Shown piece by piece: positions 8,888-17,727 of a DNA stretch of 64,000 nt; within the stretch, counting starts at the first letter, position 1; each line of letters begins with the position of its first letter. Both the position numbers and the translations under genes were made by a program. The stretch is from Microvirga sp. VF16 (GTDB lineage Bacteria; Pseudomonadota; Alphaproteobacteria; Rhizobiales; Beijerinckiaceae), in assembly GCF_016864375.1 (NCBI RefSeq), contig NZ_CP069355.1, positions 248,001 through 312,000 on the forward strand. The letters run 5' to 3'. Under the pieces are notes generated by a model. It worked only from the letters and a program-made list of their open reading frames with translations, was not told the origin of the DNA and made no database searches.

Positions 8888-10231
8888 TTATCTTTGTGGG
8901 ACAACGGTGCCTGCTACAGCGGCATCCAGAGCATCGCCCAGCCGATCAACGATTGTATCGACTTGGCCCGAGTTGATGATGAAGGGAGGAGCAAGTAGAA
9001 TGTGATCGCCCTGCACACCGTCGATCGTGCCGCCCATTGGGTAAACCATCAACCCGCGTGCCATCGCTTCACGCTTCACCACAGTATTCAGCTTGAGCCT
9101 TGGGTCGAACGGAGACTTATCGGAACGGTCCGCTACGATCTCGATACCGCGAAACAGGCCACGACCGCGAATGTCGCCAACATGATGGTGATTGGCGAAG
9201 CGCTCGCGCAACCGCCGGTCAAGAAGTTCACCCATCTGTGTGACGTTGTCGAGAAGGCGTTGCTCACGAATTACATCCTGTACGGCCAGGCCAGCTGCTG
9301 CCGCCATCGGGTGCCCCATATAAGTGTGGCCGTGCTGGAAGAAGCCGGATCCCGAGGCGAAAGCGTCGTAAATATGGCTTCCCAACAGCACGGCTCCAAT
9401 TGGTTGGTAACCGCCACCGAGGCCTTTTGCGATTGCCATGATATCCGGCACAACGCCTTCCTGCTCAAAAGCATGGAGCGTGCCGGTGCGCCCCATGCCG
9501 CACATGACCTCATCGAGGATTAACAGGACTCCATACCGATCACAGATCTCGCGGACTTTCTTGAAATATTTATCTACTGGCGGCACGGCGCCGGCTGTCG
9601 CACCGACGACAGTTTCGGCGACGAAAGCGATTACCTCGTCGGGTCCGAGTTCAAGGATCTTGGCTTCGAGCTCGCCGGCGACGCGCTGGCCATATTGATA
9701 CTCGCTCTCGCTAGATAAGCGGCCGCGATATGCATAGCACGGTGCGATGTGATGAGTCTCAATCAGCAGTGGCCTGAACTGGGCTCGACGCCATTCATTG
9801 CCTCCGGCAGCAAGCGCCCCTAGAGTATTGCCATGGTAACTCTGCCGGCGCGCGATGACGTGTCGCCGCCGGGTTTCTCCCTTTTCAACGAAGTACTGCC
9901 GCGCCATCTTCAGCGCCGCTTCCATCGCTTCCGATCCGCCGCTTACGAGATAAACGCGATCAATTCCTTCTGGAGAGTCGGCGACGAGACGATCCGCCAA
10001 CCGTTCGGCGATCTCCGTCGTGAAGAAACCCGTATGAGCGTAGGCGAGTTTGTCGAGCTGAGCGTGCAGCGCTGCGAGCACCTCCGGATGGCCATGGCCG
10101 AGACATGAGACGGCGGCGCCGCCGGAGGCGTCAATATATGCCTTGCCGTCGGCATCGAACAACTCGACTCCGCACCCGGCTACAGCCATCGGCAAATGTG
10201 CATGAATAGAGCGGTGCAGAATGTTGCTCAT
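8888..10231 (-). CDS. Class III aminotransferase (PLP)
   Basis: A PLP-dependent omega- or gamma-type aminotransferase. Landmarks in order are YIDASGGAAVSCLGHGHPEV, LVSGGSEAMEAALKMARQY, SYHGNTLGALAAGG, LLILDEVMCGMGRTGTL (the Asp that pairs with the pyridine N), and the Schiff-base Lys in AIAKGLGGGYQPIGAV. I place the start at the ATG at 10231 (MSNILHRSIHAHLP) because family proteins begin there and AAGAGATG precedes it; an upstream ATG would add 20 residues. It precedes the binding-protein gene by 53 bases in the same direction, so it probably heads the operon and deaminates the released amino compound. The exact amino donor is unknown. Confidence 0.9.
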   Translation of the reverse strand: MSNILHRSIHAHLPMAVAGCGVELFDADGKAYIDASGGAAVSCLGHGHPEVLAALHAQLDKLAYAHTGFFTTEIAERLADRLVADSPEGIDRVYLVSGGSEAMEAALKMARQYFVEKGETRRRHVIARRQSYHGNTLGALAAGGNEWRRAQFRPLLIETHHIAPCYAYRGRLSSESEYQYGQRVAGELEAKILELGPDEVIAFVAETVVGATAGAVPPVDKYFKKVREICDRYGVLLILDEVMCGMGRTGTLHAFEQEGVVPDIMAIAKGLGGGYQPIGAVLLGSHIYDAFASGSGFFQHGHTYMGHPMAAAAGLAVQDVIREQRLLDNVTQMGELLDRRLRERFANHHHVGDIRGRGLFRGIEIVADRSDKSPFDPRLKLNTVVKREAMARGLMVYPMGGTIDGVQGDHILLAPPFIINSGQVDTIVDRLGDALDAAVAGTVVPQR

Positions 10232-10907
10232 GATCATCTCTTGCAGGCGCTGCATACAGTATCTGCCCCGGATTACTGAGAAGCAGCGCAACGTCTACAT
10301 CGTTATAACAGGGCTTAACAGGTCTTTACGAAGACGATAAGCACAGTTTAGCACATATGCAACACCTGTTTCAAAATTTAATTGGTAGACCGTTTGGTTC
10401 AAAAATAGGCAAGCACGCATCAATTGAAGGCAGTCGCCGACCGGATAGCCCACTTGAAATGAGTGAAATGGTGATCCAAAGCCTTAATCGTATCGAAAAT
10501 GATCCGGATACCGTGGCTGATCTTCTGAAAACGTTGAGCCCGATCGAAGTCGGCTCGGACCAAACACTGTATCGCCGTGAGCCATACTGCGGGCCAGTTG
10601 ACTGCGACTCGCCAGCGATGCTTGTGGTAAGATGCTGCTCTCGTGCTTCCAGTTTTTGTAAGTCGTCGCGGGCAAAACTGCCGCACCACTTGACCTGATC
10701 GGCTCTCCGCAGGACATCTCAATTAGGGTTAGCTGGGTGAACTCGTTGCGGACGTCGCGATAGCGGCCCTAATCTGCCAAAGTGGCTTTAGAGTGAGGAG
10801 TTGGCTAATGTTACATCCTTGAAACTGATCTAGCTTACCGGGACAAAGAGTTATAAATTATTCCTATCCAATCGCCTCTCTAGCTCAAGTATAGGATAAA
10901 TATCGCA
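10232..10907. other. Divergent promoter region between the aminotransferase operon and the RpiR gene
   Basis: This gap of about 675 bases is AT-rich relative to its neighbours and should hold the promoters of both divergent units. A minus-strand frame at 10420-10722 is open, but I recognise nothing in it and it lacks a convincing ribosome site, so I do not call it. The stretch just before the regulator (TATAGGATAAATATCGCA before the ATG at 10908) resembles a weak AT-rich promoter or leader. No clear palindrome for RpiR binding was found by eye. Confidence 0.45.
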
Positions 10908-11858
10908 ATGGAATTGCCCATAGCAACTGTCATCAAGGACAGCTATGAGCGCATGCCGCGGCAAATGAAAGCCGGCGCACGTTGGTTACTCGATCATCCA
11001 ACGGAGGTCGCGTTATTATCGATGAGGGAGCAGGCGCGCCGTGCGGGCGTGCCTGCAGCGACGCTCACGCGGCTGGCGAAGCGGCTCGGCTTCGATGGAT
11101 TTGACAGTTTGAAGGAGATATTCGCCGGCGCCATTAGAGAACGGCCAGAAAGTTTCGCTGGGCGTGCAGAGGAACTTTTAGCACGACGGGAAGCCGAGGG
11201 CGACGTCGCTCTTATTGGTGATACGATTGAATTTTTACACGGCCATCTAAGGGAGCTCGCACAGCCCTCAACGATTGCTGCGCTCGCAGCCGCCGCCGAT
11301 GTCATGACGGACGCGCGACACATTTTTTGTCTTGGTCTCCGCTCAAGTTTTCCTGCAGCTTATCTCATGCATTATGTCGGTTCATTACTCGGCTCAAGTA
11401 CAGTACTGGTCGATGGAGTGGGGGGAACAGCGAATGATGCGCTCCAAACTGTCGGTCCTCGAGATGTGCTGCTAGCGGTCACAGTTAGTCCTTACACGCG
11501 CCACACGTTGCAGGCCGCTGAGTTTGCAGTATCGCGCGGTGCGAAGTTGGTGGCCCTGACTGATAGTGAATTGTCTCCAGTCGCCAGGCTTGCCGAGGTC
11601 CTGATTCGCGTTCACACTGAAACGCCCTCGTTTTTCCACACCATGACTCCCGCGTTCGCGGCGGTAGAGTGCCTTGTTGAATTGATCGCAGCCAAGCGCG
11701 GCCGTTCCGCGCTTGAAGCATTGGCGAGGAACGAAGCACATCTCGCGGCGTTCGATACCTATGTCTTGAAGACACCGCGCAATAGCGAACTATTATCGAT
11801 TGTGACAGAACCACCAATTCAGAAGGCGCCACGCCGATCAAGACGGCGAGGCACTTGA
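10908..11858 (+). CDS. MurR/RpiR-family transcriptional regulator (HTH-SIS)
   Basis: A 316-residue regulator. The N-terminal HTH_6 domain spans about residues 1-80, with the recognition region AGVPAATLTRLAKRLGFDGF followed by DSLKEIFAGAIRE. A SIS sugar-isomerase-type effector domain spans about residues 130-270, visible as HIFCLGLRSSFPAAYLMHYV and LLAVTVSPYTRHTLQAAEFA. RpiR proteins usually sense phosphosugars or other small metabolites. This one is divergent from the aminotransferase/transporter operon and convergent with the BKACE gene, so it probably controls one or both. That regulatory link is inferred from position only. Confidence 0.9.
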   Translation: MELPIATVIKDSYERMPRQMKAGARWLLDHPTEVALLSMREQARRAGVPAATLTRLAKRLGFDGFDSLKEIFAGAIRERPESFAGRAEELLARREAEGDVALIGDTIEFLHGHLRELAQPSTIAALAAAADVMTDARHIFCLGLRSSFPAAYLMHYVGSLLGSSTVLVDGVGGTANDALQTVGPRDVLLAVTVSPYTRHTLQAAEFAVSRGAKLVALTDSELSPVARLAEVLIRVHTETPSFFHTMTPAFAAVECLVELIAAKRGRSALEALARNEAHLAAFDTYVLKTPRNSELLSIVTEPPIQKAPRRSRRRGT

Positions 11859-11981
11859 GAGCTGCAGCGACCTAGCGGCACAACAACGCAGCGATCAAAA
11901 AACATCGCAAGGAGCTGGCCGGAGATGCGTCCATGAGCACTCCGGCCGCGCCGCGTCATGGTGCATTGATAGCGTTCATCG

Positions 11982-12824
11982 CTAAGCGCTAGTCAAACAG
12001 GCTGTCCAAGCATGGCGCAACTCAGCCGCATTGGCGCGTTGGAGACCGAGTCCTGTAAGGCTCTTCGATACGGCAGCGACCAAGTCAGCATTGGAGGTGG
12101 CCCATTCTCCGCTGGGGAGATGACGATTGTTCTCGAAACCGACGCGCACGTGCCCACCAAATAGAGCTGCCGCAGTGACACAGGCGGCTTCCCTCGCGCC
12201 GAAGGCGCAAACGCTCCAATGGGCAAAACTGGGCTTTGATCGATTGAGAAACGGCAATAAGTCGGCTGGTGTCGATCTCTGCCCTTCCGTGTAACGTCCA
12301 AGCACGTAAAGAACCGGAACCTGATCCCAGGGGACAAGTCCACGGCGGCAATAATCTTCCAGACGCAATGTCTCATCCGTATCGTAAAGGATTATCTGAG
12401 GCGCAATTGCCTCCGCTCTGAGCCACCACAAGAATGACGCGAACTCAGTCTCGTGAGCTTCTGTTGGCACCAATTCCCGCAGCGCCAGCGAGACTGCCTC
12501 CGGCCGAGTTTCCTTTACAACTGCTATCTGTTCCTGTGGTGTGTAGATACCAAGAGACTCGCTCGTAATCTGAACAATCATCTCATCGCTAACTTCCCGG
12601 CCGATGGCTTCGATGACTTCCCGGTATCCGCTAGCGTCGAGCAGGTGGCGGCCGTGCCGATCTCGGATATGGACGTGAATAAGGCATGCCCCCGCATCAA
12701 GGCACTCGCGGGCAGCCCGGGCAATTTCCGCCGACCCAAGCGGCAAACCAGGATGGTCGGCCTTTGTCAGCCGTCCGCCATTTGGCGCAACGCAAATTGC
12801 GGTCGGCTGTTGGATGTCGATCAT
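11982..12824 (-). CDS. BKACE family protein (beta-keto acid cleavage enzyme, DUF849)
   Basis: BKACE enzymes condense a beta-keto acid with acetyl-CoA and cleave it to acetoacetate and a new acyl-CoA; the founding member is Kce of lysine fermentation. The zinc site is visible as the His pair in LIHVHIRDRHG. Other family motifs are ICVAPNGGR near the N-terminus and GHVRVGFENNR near the C-terminus, plus an acidic EFASFLWWL stretch mid-protein. The protein has 280 residues, near the family norm. It converges with the RpiR gene. An aminotransferase that yields a keto acid lies nearby, so the two might act in sequence. Confidence 0.87.
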   Translation of the reverse strand: MIDIQQPTAICVAPNGGRLTKADHPGLPLGSAEIARAARECLDAGACLIHVHIRDRHGRHLLDASGYREVIEAIGREVSDEMIVQITSESLGIYTPQEQIAVVKETRPEAVSLALRELVPTEAHETEFASFLWWLRAEAIAPQIILYDTDETLRLEDYCRRGLVPWDQVPVLYVLGRYTEGQRSTPADLLPFLNRSKPSFAHWSVCAFGAREAACVTAAALFGGHVRVGFENNRHLPSGEWATSNADLVAAVSKSLTGLGLQRANAAELRHAWTACLTSA

Positions 12825-13328
12825 CTTTCACCTTCTGCTGAGCCACTCGTCTCGACTTGGATTGTAAGACCTTTAAGCCATGCATTGCTCTTACTTCACG
12901 CCTTGGATCCCACCGCCAACCCCACTTGTTTCATTCAGACCAAAACTACATTAATAAAACACATGTTGCAAACTCAAGCGAGTTCATTATTCTGCGCAAG
13001 GGCGCAGTCATCCCGCCTGACTGTCTCGCAACAAGAAAAGGCTGCTTCAATGGGTCCTCTACGGGATCTGGAACGGTATCGCCAAAGCTTGCTTGAACCA
13101 ATGCCGCCAGCTAAGCGCAATGGTGCAGCAAATTGCATGTCGACTCCCGTCAAGCCATCGAGTCTCTCAAAGTCTAGGATCCTGTGCCAACACTTCCGCA
13201 AGATCTGAGGCGCGAAGCTCGCCGGTCGCAAGGAGCCGCCGGAGATCAGCGAGGGGTAGTTTTCGGACGCCTTGGCGTTCGGTGTGTCTCCGCGCGCGTC
13301 TCAATGAATTATGTGACAACCCCCGTCC
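12825..13328. other. Gap after the BKACE gene
   Basis: About 500 bases with only short overlapping frames in several directions and no ribosome site or recognisable product. It lies between the BKACE start and a HAD fragment, so it probably combines the BKACE promoter with decayed sequence. Confidence 0.4.
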
Positions 13329-13721
13329 TCAGTGGGGAAGGACAGGCTGTCGCGTCAGAGACGATGTAAGTTCGGTTGCCGAGCGCACTATGGTCGATGT
13401 ACCGACTGCAAGAAGCCTGTCACTATGGCCTGTGATCCAGTGATCTCCAGCCCTGAATCCGATGACCTTCATTCGTGCGGCAACATCTGCCTTGACGCCG
13501 GCGATGCTGTCCTCCACGACCAAACAATGCGCGGGCTTAACGACCATCTGGGCTGCGGCGTCTAGGAAGAGATCCGGAGCGGGCCTGCCGGCGGCGACCG
13601 TGACGGTGCTATTTATGTGGTGTTCGAAGTACCGCCACAGACCCGTCAATCCGAGGGCGGGCCTGAACTTGTTGGGGTATTTGCTCAGACTAGCGTAACG
13701 CCGAAGCAGAAGCTCACGCAA
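13329..13721 (-). pseudogene. HAD-superfamily hydrolase, C-terminal remnant
   Basis: Residues 25-105 read like the C-terminal half of a beta-phosphoglucomutase/phosphatase-type HAD enzyme. ALGLTGLWRYFEHH leads to motif III, here AAGRPAPDLFLDAA (family members normally have GKPAPD, so the catalytic Lys is replaced by Arg). Motif IV follows in CLVVEDSIAGVKADVAA. The N-terminal half, with motif I (DxDGT) and the cap domain, is missing: a stop lies just upstream and the first 20 residues do not fit. At 130 residues it is just over half of the usual 220. I read it as a 5'-truncated, inactive relic. Confidence 0.7.
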
Positions 13722-14005
13722 CAGGTCGCAGATCGTAAATCACCTCTCTCGCCTAAAGCCTGCCCATCCTTCTTCCTCACTCTCTTCCAGGGAAGGAGGC
13801 AGGAAAACTCCTCTACTGAATGCTCCGAACACGACACCGTCACACCCCCATTAAGTGTCTATGACGGCCGCATGCAATGTGAGCATGCCTGCCTCAATTT
13901 TAGCACGACTGCTAATTTTTGCGCCGCACAACTATGTAGGTTGCACGGCACACGCAAGAGCAAGAGCCGCCGGCGCTCATGCCGGCTAACTGACAGGAGT
14001 TCCTG

Positions 14006-14161
14006 ATGTTTGTGCCCTACATCCTCGCGAAGATCCGCGCGTACGTGAACTATCGGAAAACGTTCAACGAGCTGTCCACGCTCTCGGATCGTGAGCTCAA
14101 CGACCTCGGCATCAAGCGCTTCCAGATCGACAGCATCGCTCGCCAGGTCAAAGCCGGCTGA
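14006..14161 (+). CDS. DUF1127 small protein
   Basis: A 51-codon gene starting MFVPYILAKIRAYVNYRKT, then ELSTLSDRELNDLGIKRFQI, the DUF1127 signature (Y-R-x-T-x-x-x-L-x-x-L-[SD]-D-R-E-L-x-D-[IL]-G-[IL]). An AGGAGT ribosome site lies 7-8 bases before the ATG. DUF1127 proteins are small, basic and common in alphaproteobacteria, and some members affect RNA turnover or phosphate and carbon metabolism. The gene stands alone between the HAD remnant and the MFS gene. Confidence 0.88.
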   Translation: MFVPYILAKIRAYVNYRKTFNELSTLSDRELNDLGIKRFQIDSIARQVKAG

Positions 14162-14262
14162 ATTCTTGCCGCATGAGAGCGCCCGTACGCCTGCTCATAT
14201 GGCCCTAAGGTCGAGTCGCTTATGGGCGCTCGTCGGCTGCTCCACCGGCAGCGGTTTAGACC

Positions 14263-15447
14263 TTACTGCGATGGGCTTGCCGCTTCTACTCCGACCACCA
14301 ATGTAACTGCGGCCATCAAGCTCGTGACGACGATGAGCGACATGGACAGTGAAACCACAGTCAGGACCGCACTGGCGAAGATAACGCCGAGCGCGTTCGC
14401 GGTGCGCAGCAGGGCGAATACTTCAGGCCGCTTCTGCGGAGGGGCCAGCGTGTCAAGGATTAGCGAGTAGTACGTCCCCAAGGGGGCCAGGACGAACCCC
14501 ACCAGGACGGCTCCGAGAATGGTCGTCTCGATCGATAGCTGGAGAGCGGTCAGGACGGAACCCAGCGACATGACGGTCAATTGGGCCAGCACGATCGTCC
14601 GCGTCGCCATGCGGTTGCGAATGCTCACCCACAGTCCTCCGACCACCGAGGCCAGGCACAGGGGCACCGTGAACAGGATTGCCAGGGCTGGTTGATACCC
14701 AAAGCTCAGTGCCAGCGCGACGGCGCCGATCTCAATTGCCGCAACGGTGGATCCACCCGCGGCGGCACACATAAGCCACAGCAGAATGGAGGGGCTGAGA
14801 ACCGAGCCATCGGCAGGTGGCACGCCGTCAATGTGGGTTGAGCGGGTGCGTGGGACCAACAATGCCGGAATGGCGCTGAAGACTGTGAGCGCCAGGATGG
14901 CGAAGACCGGTGAGATGGTGCCCAGACCTGACGCTACCACGGGAGCCAATACGAAGATCAGCTCGTTGAGCGTGGCCGCAATGCCAAGCGCTCGCGGCAA
15001 TCGCGAAACGGGTGCCAAATGGTTGAGCACGGAGCGAAGATATCCGAACGCCGCACCGTTGACGATTCCAGCGAAAGCCGCAAACAAGATGAGCCAAACG
15101 AAGGATGCTTCGTAAGCAACGCACAGCGCGATCGACGCCAAGGCCAAGGTGCGAAAGGCGACCAGCAGCTTCAGGAACAGCGCCGAAGGCAGGTTTCTGC
15201 CCAGCCGGGCTATTGGGATAACCCCAATCACTTGGGCAAGTGTCATGGCCAGGATCATGGCAGCGCCGCCACTGGTTTCGCCCGTGAGACTCAAGGCAAC
15301 GAGCGAGAACGCGACCGGCCCGGCCGCCTGCGGTACGTTCAAGGTCGCAGACGAGATAAACCAGCGAATGAGCAGCCATAGGTCAGGGCGGCTCTCAGCG
15401 ATCGGTGCATCTGAGCCGTTGGCGCGGGCGTGAGTTAGACTGGTCAT
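14263..15447 (-). CDS. MFS transporter
   Basis: A 394-residue inner-membrane protein with about 12 hydrophobic helices in two blocks of six. Visible segments include AAGPVAFSLVALSLTGETSG, LALASIALCVAYEASFVWLI, LAPVVASGLGTISPVFAILA and VIFASAVLTVVSLSMSLIVV. The short loop after helix 2 (VIPIARLGRNLPS) corresponds to the usual MFS motif A, though degenerate. I choose the ATG at 15447 (MTSLTHARANGS) because an AGGAAGA ribosome site precedes it; a TTG at 15477 would add 10 residues. No substrate can be assigned. Confidence 0.82.
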   Translation of the reverse strand: MTSLTHARANGSDAPIAESRPDLWLLIRWFISSATLNVPQAAGPVAFSLVALSLTGETSGGAAMILAMTLAQVIGVIPIARLGRNLPSALFLKLLVAFRTLALASIALCVAYEASFVWLILFAAFAGIVNGAAFGYLRSVLNHLAPVSRLPRALGIAATLNELIFVLAPVVASGLGTISPVFAILALTVFSAIPALLVPRTRSTHIDGVPPADGSVLSPSILLWLMCAAAGGSTVAAIEIGAVALALSFGYQPALAILFTVPLCLASVVGGLWVSIRNRMATRTIVLAQLTVMSLGSVLTALQLSIETTILGAVLVGFVLAPLGTYYSLILDTLAPPQKRPEVFALLRTANALGVIFASAVLTVVSLSMSLIVVTSLMAAVTLVVGVEAASPSQ

Positions 15448-15792
15448 CGGGATCAGATCTTCCTGCGAGCAAATCAAAAGCTCTCCCTATCGATACGATA
15501 AGACAGAAGCGATAGCCTTTTAAAAACTTCCCGACTGGTCGGGCCGAAGGCGAGCATGTCCGCTCGTTTCAACTCGCGTTGTCGTGGCGGGTTACCAACC
15601 GGGCGCACCGGCTCGCCGTCCACTAGCCAATTCGCCGCCTATGCGCATGAGAAATACGTGAACGCCGTCCTGCTTGTGAGCCGGCAGGCCCCTCAACCTT
15701 GTGCGCAAGCTCGTGGACGGGAACGGCGATCAGAGCCGGGTGCCGATCCGGCTTCCGACGGCCGGATAACAGCCCGCAGGTTCGAGGCAGCT

Positions 15793-16911
15793 CTATCCTG
15801 CGATTGCTCCGGTGATGCGCGGATCCTCGAACAGATTGCTGGTGTCACCCGTGTGGAGAAAGACGACCTTGCTCCCGGCCGGAACCTTCCCTTCGCGGAT
15901 GTGGGTGAGCAGTCCTGCAAAGCCCTTGGCGGTATAGACCGGGCCGAGGAAGATAGCTTCGCTCATGGCGAGTTCCCTTATTGCCGCAGTTCCCTCCGTG
16001 GATGGCACCGCGTAGTCTTCCCCGATGAAGCGTTGGTCGATGTCAATCTCGGCCATGATGTCGCCCTCGGTCGGAGGGATCTGCCTGAGGCTACCGTAGA
16101 TGGCCTTGACGCGATCGACAATGATGCCGTGATGGATGTAGTTGTCGGGGCGATACGAACTGATGGCGATCGACCTGACACGCGAGGCCCCTCCCGTCAG
16201 CAGATTGCCGGCAACGAACGCGGGCAGGACGCCACCGGTGCCGGTCGTGTGATACAGGTAGTCCGGCGTGAACCCAAGCGCATGGCTCTGCTCGCTGATC
16301 TCCTTGTAGGTCAGGAGATGGGCGGCAAGGCCGGAGGGGTGGATCGCGCCGGCCGCGGCGACCAGCACCTTGTTTCCTTCGGCCTCGAGCTGGGCCTTGC
16401 GAACTTCGACAGCCGGATAGAGCGTCTGGTCCCAAACCTTCTCCTGCGACTCGTCCGGCTTGCGGGGAAAGCAATGAACCTCGATCCCCATCACCTTGTT
16501 GAGCAGCAGGTTGCCGCGCCAGGCCGCTGGATAGCCCTCTCCCAGGTTGTCGTAGAGAAAGACAATCGGGGTGATCCCCGCCTGGATCGCCGCCGAGGCG
16601 AGCTGCGTCGCCGAATTGGAGAGGTAGGCCCCGACCGTCAGGATGTGGGTGACGCCTTGCTCGAGGGCTTCGCCGATGATGAACTCGGCGGGCCGCACCT
16701 TGCTGCCACTGATCGTTCCCGGGCCGGCCATGTCCTCGCGCTTGAAGTAGATGTCCACTCCGTACTTGCGGGAGATGTTCTCCGCCTTGTGCAAAGGGGT
16801 CGGATAGAAGCCGATGCGCCGCCTGGGGAAGCGTTCGATTGCGCATTCGATCTCGTCGAGGGTCATGTGGCGGGTCCTGATATCGGTGCGGGAATTAGGC
16901 TTGGGATCCAT
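15793..16911 (-). CDS. PLP-dependent enzyme of the D-cysteine desulfhydrase/ACC deaminase type
   Basis: A fold type II PLP enzyme of 372 residues. After FPRRRIGFYPTPLHKAENIS, the Schiff-base Lys sits in GPGTISGSKVRPAEFIIGEA (family usually S-G-N-K). Phosphate is held by HTTGTGGVLPAFVAGNLL, and the C-terminal VVFLHTGDTSNLFEDP holds the TGG-type loop seen in desulfhydrases and ACC deaminases. Likely reactions are deamination and desulfuration of a D-amino acid or ring opening of 1-aminocyclopropane-1-carboxylate. The ATG at 16911 follows the YggS-type stop by 2 bases, so the two are coupled. Confidence 0.85.
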   Translation of the reverse strand: MDPKPNSRTDIRTRHMTLDEIECAIERFPRRRIGFYPTPLHKAENISRKYGVDIYFKREDMAGPGTISGSKVRPAEFIIGEALEQGVTHILTVGAYLSNSATQLASAAIQAGITPIVFLYDNLGEGYPAAWRGNLLLNKVMGIEVHCFPRKPDESQEKVWDQTLYPAVEVRKAQLEAEGNKVLVAAAGAIHPSGLAAHLLTYKEISEQSHALGFTPDYLYHTTGTGGVLPAFVAGNLLTGGASRVRSIAISSYRPDNYIHHGIIVDRVKAIYGSLRQIPPTEGDIMAEIDIDQRFIGEDYAVPSTEGTAAIRELAMSEAIFLGPVYTAKGFAGLLTHIREGKVPAGSKVVFLHTGDTSNLFEDPRITGAIAG

Positions 16912-16913
16912 GG

Positions 16914-17699
16914 TCAAGTCGGTGCCAGCCCCGGCCAGTAATGACCGTCAGGCGTCGGCCGCTTGCCGAAGATCGCCTGGCCGACGCGTACGACATCGGC
17001 GCCTTCCTCGATCGCCACCTCGAAATCGCCCGACATGCCCATCGAAAGCTCGGCGAGTGCGGGATTGCGTTTGGAAGCTTCGTCGCGCAAACGGCGCAGC
17101 AGGCGAAAGCAGGGCCGGACCTTGTCCATGTCGGGACTGAACAGTGCCAGCGTCATCAGCCCCCGCGGCCGCAGGCGAGGAAACCGTTCGAGCGCGTCGA
17201 CAAACGATGGCAGGGCGTCCGGAGGAAGGCCAAACTTACTTTCCTCCCCGGACGTGTTGACCTGGACATACACGTCGAGAAAGCGGTCCTCCCGCGCTAG
17301 ACGTTCGTTGAGCAGATCGGCAAGGCGCAGGCTGTCGAGCGCATGGAATTCGTGGGCAAAGCGGGTCAGGAGTTTCACCTTGTTGGTCTGGAGGTGCCCG
17401 ACAATGCTCCATCCGATCGGCAGATCCGCGAGCGTCGCGTGCTTGCCCTGTGCTTCCTGAACCCTGTTCTCCCCGAAGGAGTGAATGCCGGCTTGATAAG
17501 CGAAGCGCAGGACATGGGCGGGGACGGTCTTGGTAATCGGCAACAACCGCACCGACGCGCGCGGGCGACCCGCGCGTTCGCAGGCAAGGGCGATGCGCTC
17601 CTCGACGTTGGCAAGGTTGGCCTTGAACAAACCCAATGGATCACGACCGAACCGTTCGACATCTTCAGTGGTCAGCTCGGAGGGCAGCATGGGACTCAT
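16914..17699 (-). CDS. YggS/PROSC-type PLP-binding protein (alanine racemase N-terminal fold)
   Basis: YggS proteins bind PLP on a single TIM barrel and help PLP and amino acid homeostasis; they are not racemases. Visible landmarks are VRLLPITKTVPAHVLRFAYQ (PLP Lys), HSFGENRVQEA, WSIVGHLQTNKVK, VYVQVNTSGEESKFG, RGLMTL, and the C-terminal LSMGMSGDFEVAIEEGADVVRVG. I take the ATG at 17699 (MSPMLPSEL), because an earlier start would run into the MocR gene end at 17728. At 261 residues it is somewhat longer than the usual 230. The neighbours are two other PLP proteins. Confidence 0.9.
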   Translation of the reverse strand: MSPMLPSELTTEDVERFGRDPLGLFKANLANVEERIALACERAGRPRASVRLLPITKTVPAHVLRFAYQAGIHSFGENRVQEAQGKHATLADLPIGWSIVGHLQTNKVKLLTRFAHEFHALDSLRLADLLNERLAREDRFLDVYVQVNTSGEESKFGLPPDALPSFVDALERFPRLRPRGLMTLALFSPDMDKVRPCFRLLRRLRDEASKRNPALAELSMGMSGDFEVAIEEGADVVRVGQAIFGKRPTPDGHYWPGLAPT

Positions 17700-17727
17700 G
17701 ATATGTCTGGCCGTGTGTCCCGAGGCA

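Noticed and set aside
10420..10722. Minus-strand frame of 100 codons in the RpiR gap
   Set aside because: No ribosome site and no recognisable motif; an overlapping frame in another register is equally open.
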